A stretch of DNA of 55,236 bases from an uncultured Enterobacteriaceae bacterium (GTDB lineage Bacteria > Pseudomonadota > Gammaproteobacteria > Enterobacterales > Enterobacteriaceae). The first letter of the stretch is position 1, and each line of letters begins with the position of its first letter. Location of the stretch: contig CAKZHC010000041.1 of assembly GCA_936920625.1 (NCBI GenBank), forward strand, positions 1 to 55,236, in the 5' to 3' direction. The notes under the pieces were generated by a model that worked only from the letters and a program-made list of their open reading frames with translations, had not been told where the DNA came from and did not search any database. Both the position numbers and the translations under genes were made by a program. This document shows, piece by piece, positions 53,856-55,236 of the stretch.

Positions 53856-55025
53856 ATGCTGGAGCTGCTGTTTCTCTTACTACCTGTTGCTGCGGCTTAT
53901 GGCTGGTATATGGGGCGAAGAAACGTGCAGCAGGACAAACTACAGGAAGCAAACCGACTCTCACGGGATTATGTAGATGGAGTCAACTTTTTACTCTCTG
54001 ATCAGCAGGATAAAGCTGTAAATCTTTTTCTTGATATGCTGAAGGAAGATGGTGGTACCGTCGAGGCGCACCTGACCTTAGGTAATCTCTTCCGTTCACG
54101 GGGTGAAGTTGATCGCGCCATTCGTATTCATCAGACCCTAATGGAGAGTAACTCACTTTCCTATGAACAGCGTCTTCTGGCAGTACAACAGCTCGGGCAT
54201 GATTATATGGCTGCTGGTCTGTATGACCGTGCTGAAGAGATGTTTTTGCAGCTCACAGATGAAACAGACTTCCGGCCAGGAGCATTACAACAGCTCATGA
54301 TTATCTATCAGTCGTTTAGTGACTGGTACAGTGCTATTTCCACGGCCGAAAAGTTGGTCAAATCAGGCAATGAACAGCAACGAGTACAGATTGCCCATTT
54401 CTACTGTGAACTGGCCCAGTCTGCGCTAGACAACAATGATCCTGACCGTGCAATGAGTCTGCTTAAAAAGGGAGAAGCTGTAGACCAGCACAGTGCACGA
54501 ATCTCGATTATGACAGGAAAAATTTTAATCAAAAAACAGGAATATGCTCAGGCAATTGATCGCCTGCAACGGCTGCTTGAACAGGATAAAGAGCTGGTCA
54601 GTGAATCTCTTGAGATGCTGGAAATTTGTTATAACAATCTCAAACAGTCAAAGGACTGGGCAAACTATTTGCAGCGTTGTGTGGATGAGACAGAAGGCAC
54701 CATAGCTGCACTTTACCTGGCTGATATTCTGGAGCGTGAGCAGGGGAGTGCCAGTGCACAGAGTTACATTAACCGGCATTTGCTGCGCCACCCGACAATG
54801 CTTGGATTCCAGCGTCTGATAGATTTTTATCTGCACGAAGCGGAAGATGGACGGGCCAAAGAAAGTTTAACGGTATTGCGCAACCTGGTAGGGGAACAGA
54901 TACGAATAAAACCACGTTATCGCTGTCAGAAATGTGATTTCACAGCGCATACCCTTTATTGGCACTGTCCTTCATGCCGGGCTTGGTCTTCAGTGAAGCC
55001 CATTCGAGGGTTAGATGGGCAGTAA
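53856..55025 (+). CDS. lapB: LPS assembly protein B (YciM)
   Basis: 389 aa, as in E. coli. The N-terminal membrane anchor (1-18) is followed by a run of TPR-like repeats (about 35-330; one begins AVNLFLDMLKEDGGTVEAHLTLGNLF) and a C-terminal rubredoxin-type metal site with CQKCDF and CPSCRAW (about 355-380). It presents LpxC to the FtsH protease and so limits lipid A synthesis. It is co-transcribed with lapA. pyrF, next in E. coli, is not seen in the remaining 211 bases, which are AT-rich and without a gene. Confidence 0.97.
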   Translation: MLELLFLLLPVAAAYGWYMGRRNVQQDKLQEANRLSRDYVDGVNFLLSDQQDKAVNLFLDMLKEDGGTVEAHLTLGNLFRSRGEVDRAIRIHQTLMESNSLSYEQRLLAVQQLGHDYMAAGLYDRAEEMFLQLTDETDFRPGALQQLMIIYQSFSDWYSAISTAEKLVKSGNEQQRVQIAHFYCELAQSALDNNDPDRAMSLLKKGEAVDQHSARISIMTGKILIKKQEYAQAIDRLQRLLEQDKELVSESLEMLEICYNNLKQSKDWANYLQRCVDETEGTIAALYLADILEREQGSASAQSYINRHLLRHPTMLGFQRLIDFYLHEAEDGRAKESLTVLRNLVGEQIRIKPRYRCQKCDFTAHTLYWHCPSCRAWSSVKPIRGLDGQ

Positions 55026-55236
55026 TGATTATTGCTACAGAATATATTATTTAAAGCGCTTTTTTAGTTACAACATACTAGTAAAGACCAGCACCTGGAG
55101 TGACTCAGGAAGAACCAGCCACAAATGCTGCTTGACAATAAAACAGAATAATCACGATGAAATTTATTTCACATAACTGCAATGATTTATTTTTTGCTTT
55201 AATTAAATTTAATTATTAAAAATATCTTTATTTTTT

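Overview
The window is a stretch of enterobacterial chromosome, most likely from a host-restricted member of Enterobacterales. Nearly every intact protein is close in length and motifs to its Escherichia coli counterpart, and most genes stand in E. coli order. Several genes that should be there are missing or broken: btuE and nlpC are absent, sufBCDSE is absent, ldtE is truncated, btuR has a nonsense codon and a microcin-type export adaptor is frameshifted. Intergenic DNA is long and AT-rich. Together this suggests a lineage in early or middle genome reduction, such as an insect-associated symbiont. That ecology is inference; no marker in the window identifies the species.

Layout. 1-1.6 kb: a 7-bp tandem repeat at the edge and a PAS/LuxR-type regulator. 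1.6-8.9 kb: thrS-infC-rpmI-rplT-(pheM leader)-pheS-pheT-ihfA with its classical RNA controls: a tRNA-Thr anticodon mimic before thrS, an AUC start codon for infC and the phe attenuator. 9.2-11 kb: btuC and btuD (vitamin B12 uptake). 11-15 kb: divergent ppsR and ppsA. 15.2-16.7 kb: ydiK with an rprA small-RNA homologue behind it. 17.2-20.9 kb: a 94-aa orphan and ydiJ. 20.9-22.5 kb: a gene-poor AT-rich tract. 22.5-23.7 kb: sufA without its operon and a broken ldtE, followed by a junction to a different part of the E. coli map. 23.8-55 kb: yciB-yciC, an inserted peptide-export island, a BON lipoprotein, trpABCDGE, rnm(yciV)-yciO-rluB, btuR-yciK, sohB, topA, cysB, acnA, ribA, pgpB, lapA and lapB.

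The least ordinary part is the island between yciC and trpA (about 25.3-30.2 kb). Two small genes encode peptides with 18-residue double-glycine-type leaders and unrelated-looking, anionic cores. Divergent from them are a CvaA-like membrane-fusion adaptor and a CvaB-like ABC exporter with an intact C39 peptidase. The adaptor is thrown out of frame near its C terminus exactly at three copies of TACTG; one or four copies would restore the normal ending. No convincing immunity gene is seen.

Functionally, the translation genes, trp pathway, topA, cysB, acnA, ribA and the LPS-regulating lapAB look intact. Both amino-acid attenuators show the same decay: the terminator hairpins remain, but the trp leader has no Trp codons and the phe leader has lost its usual start and stop. 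B12 import genes are retained while the cobalamin adenosyltransferase btuR is interrupted.
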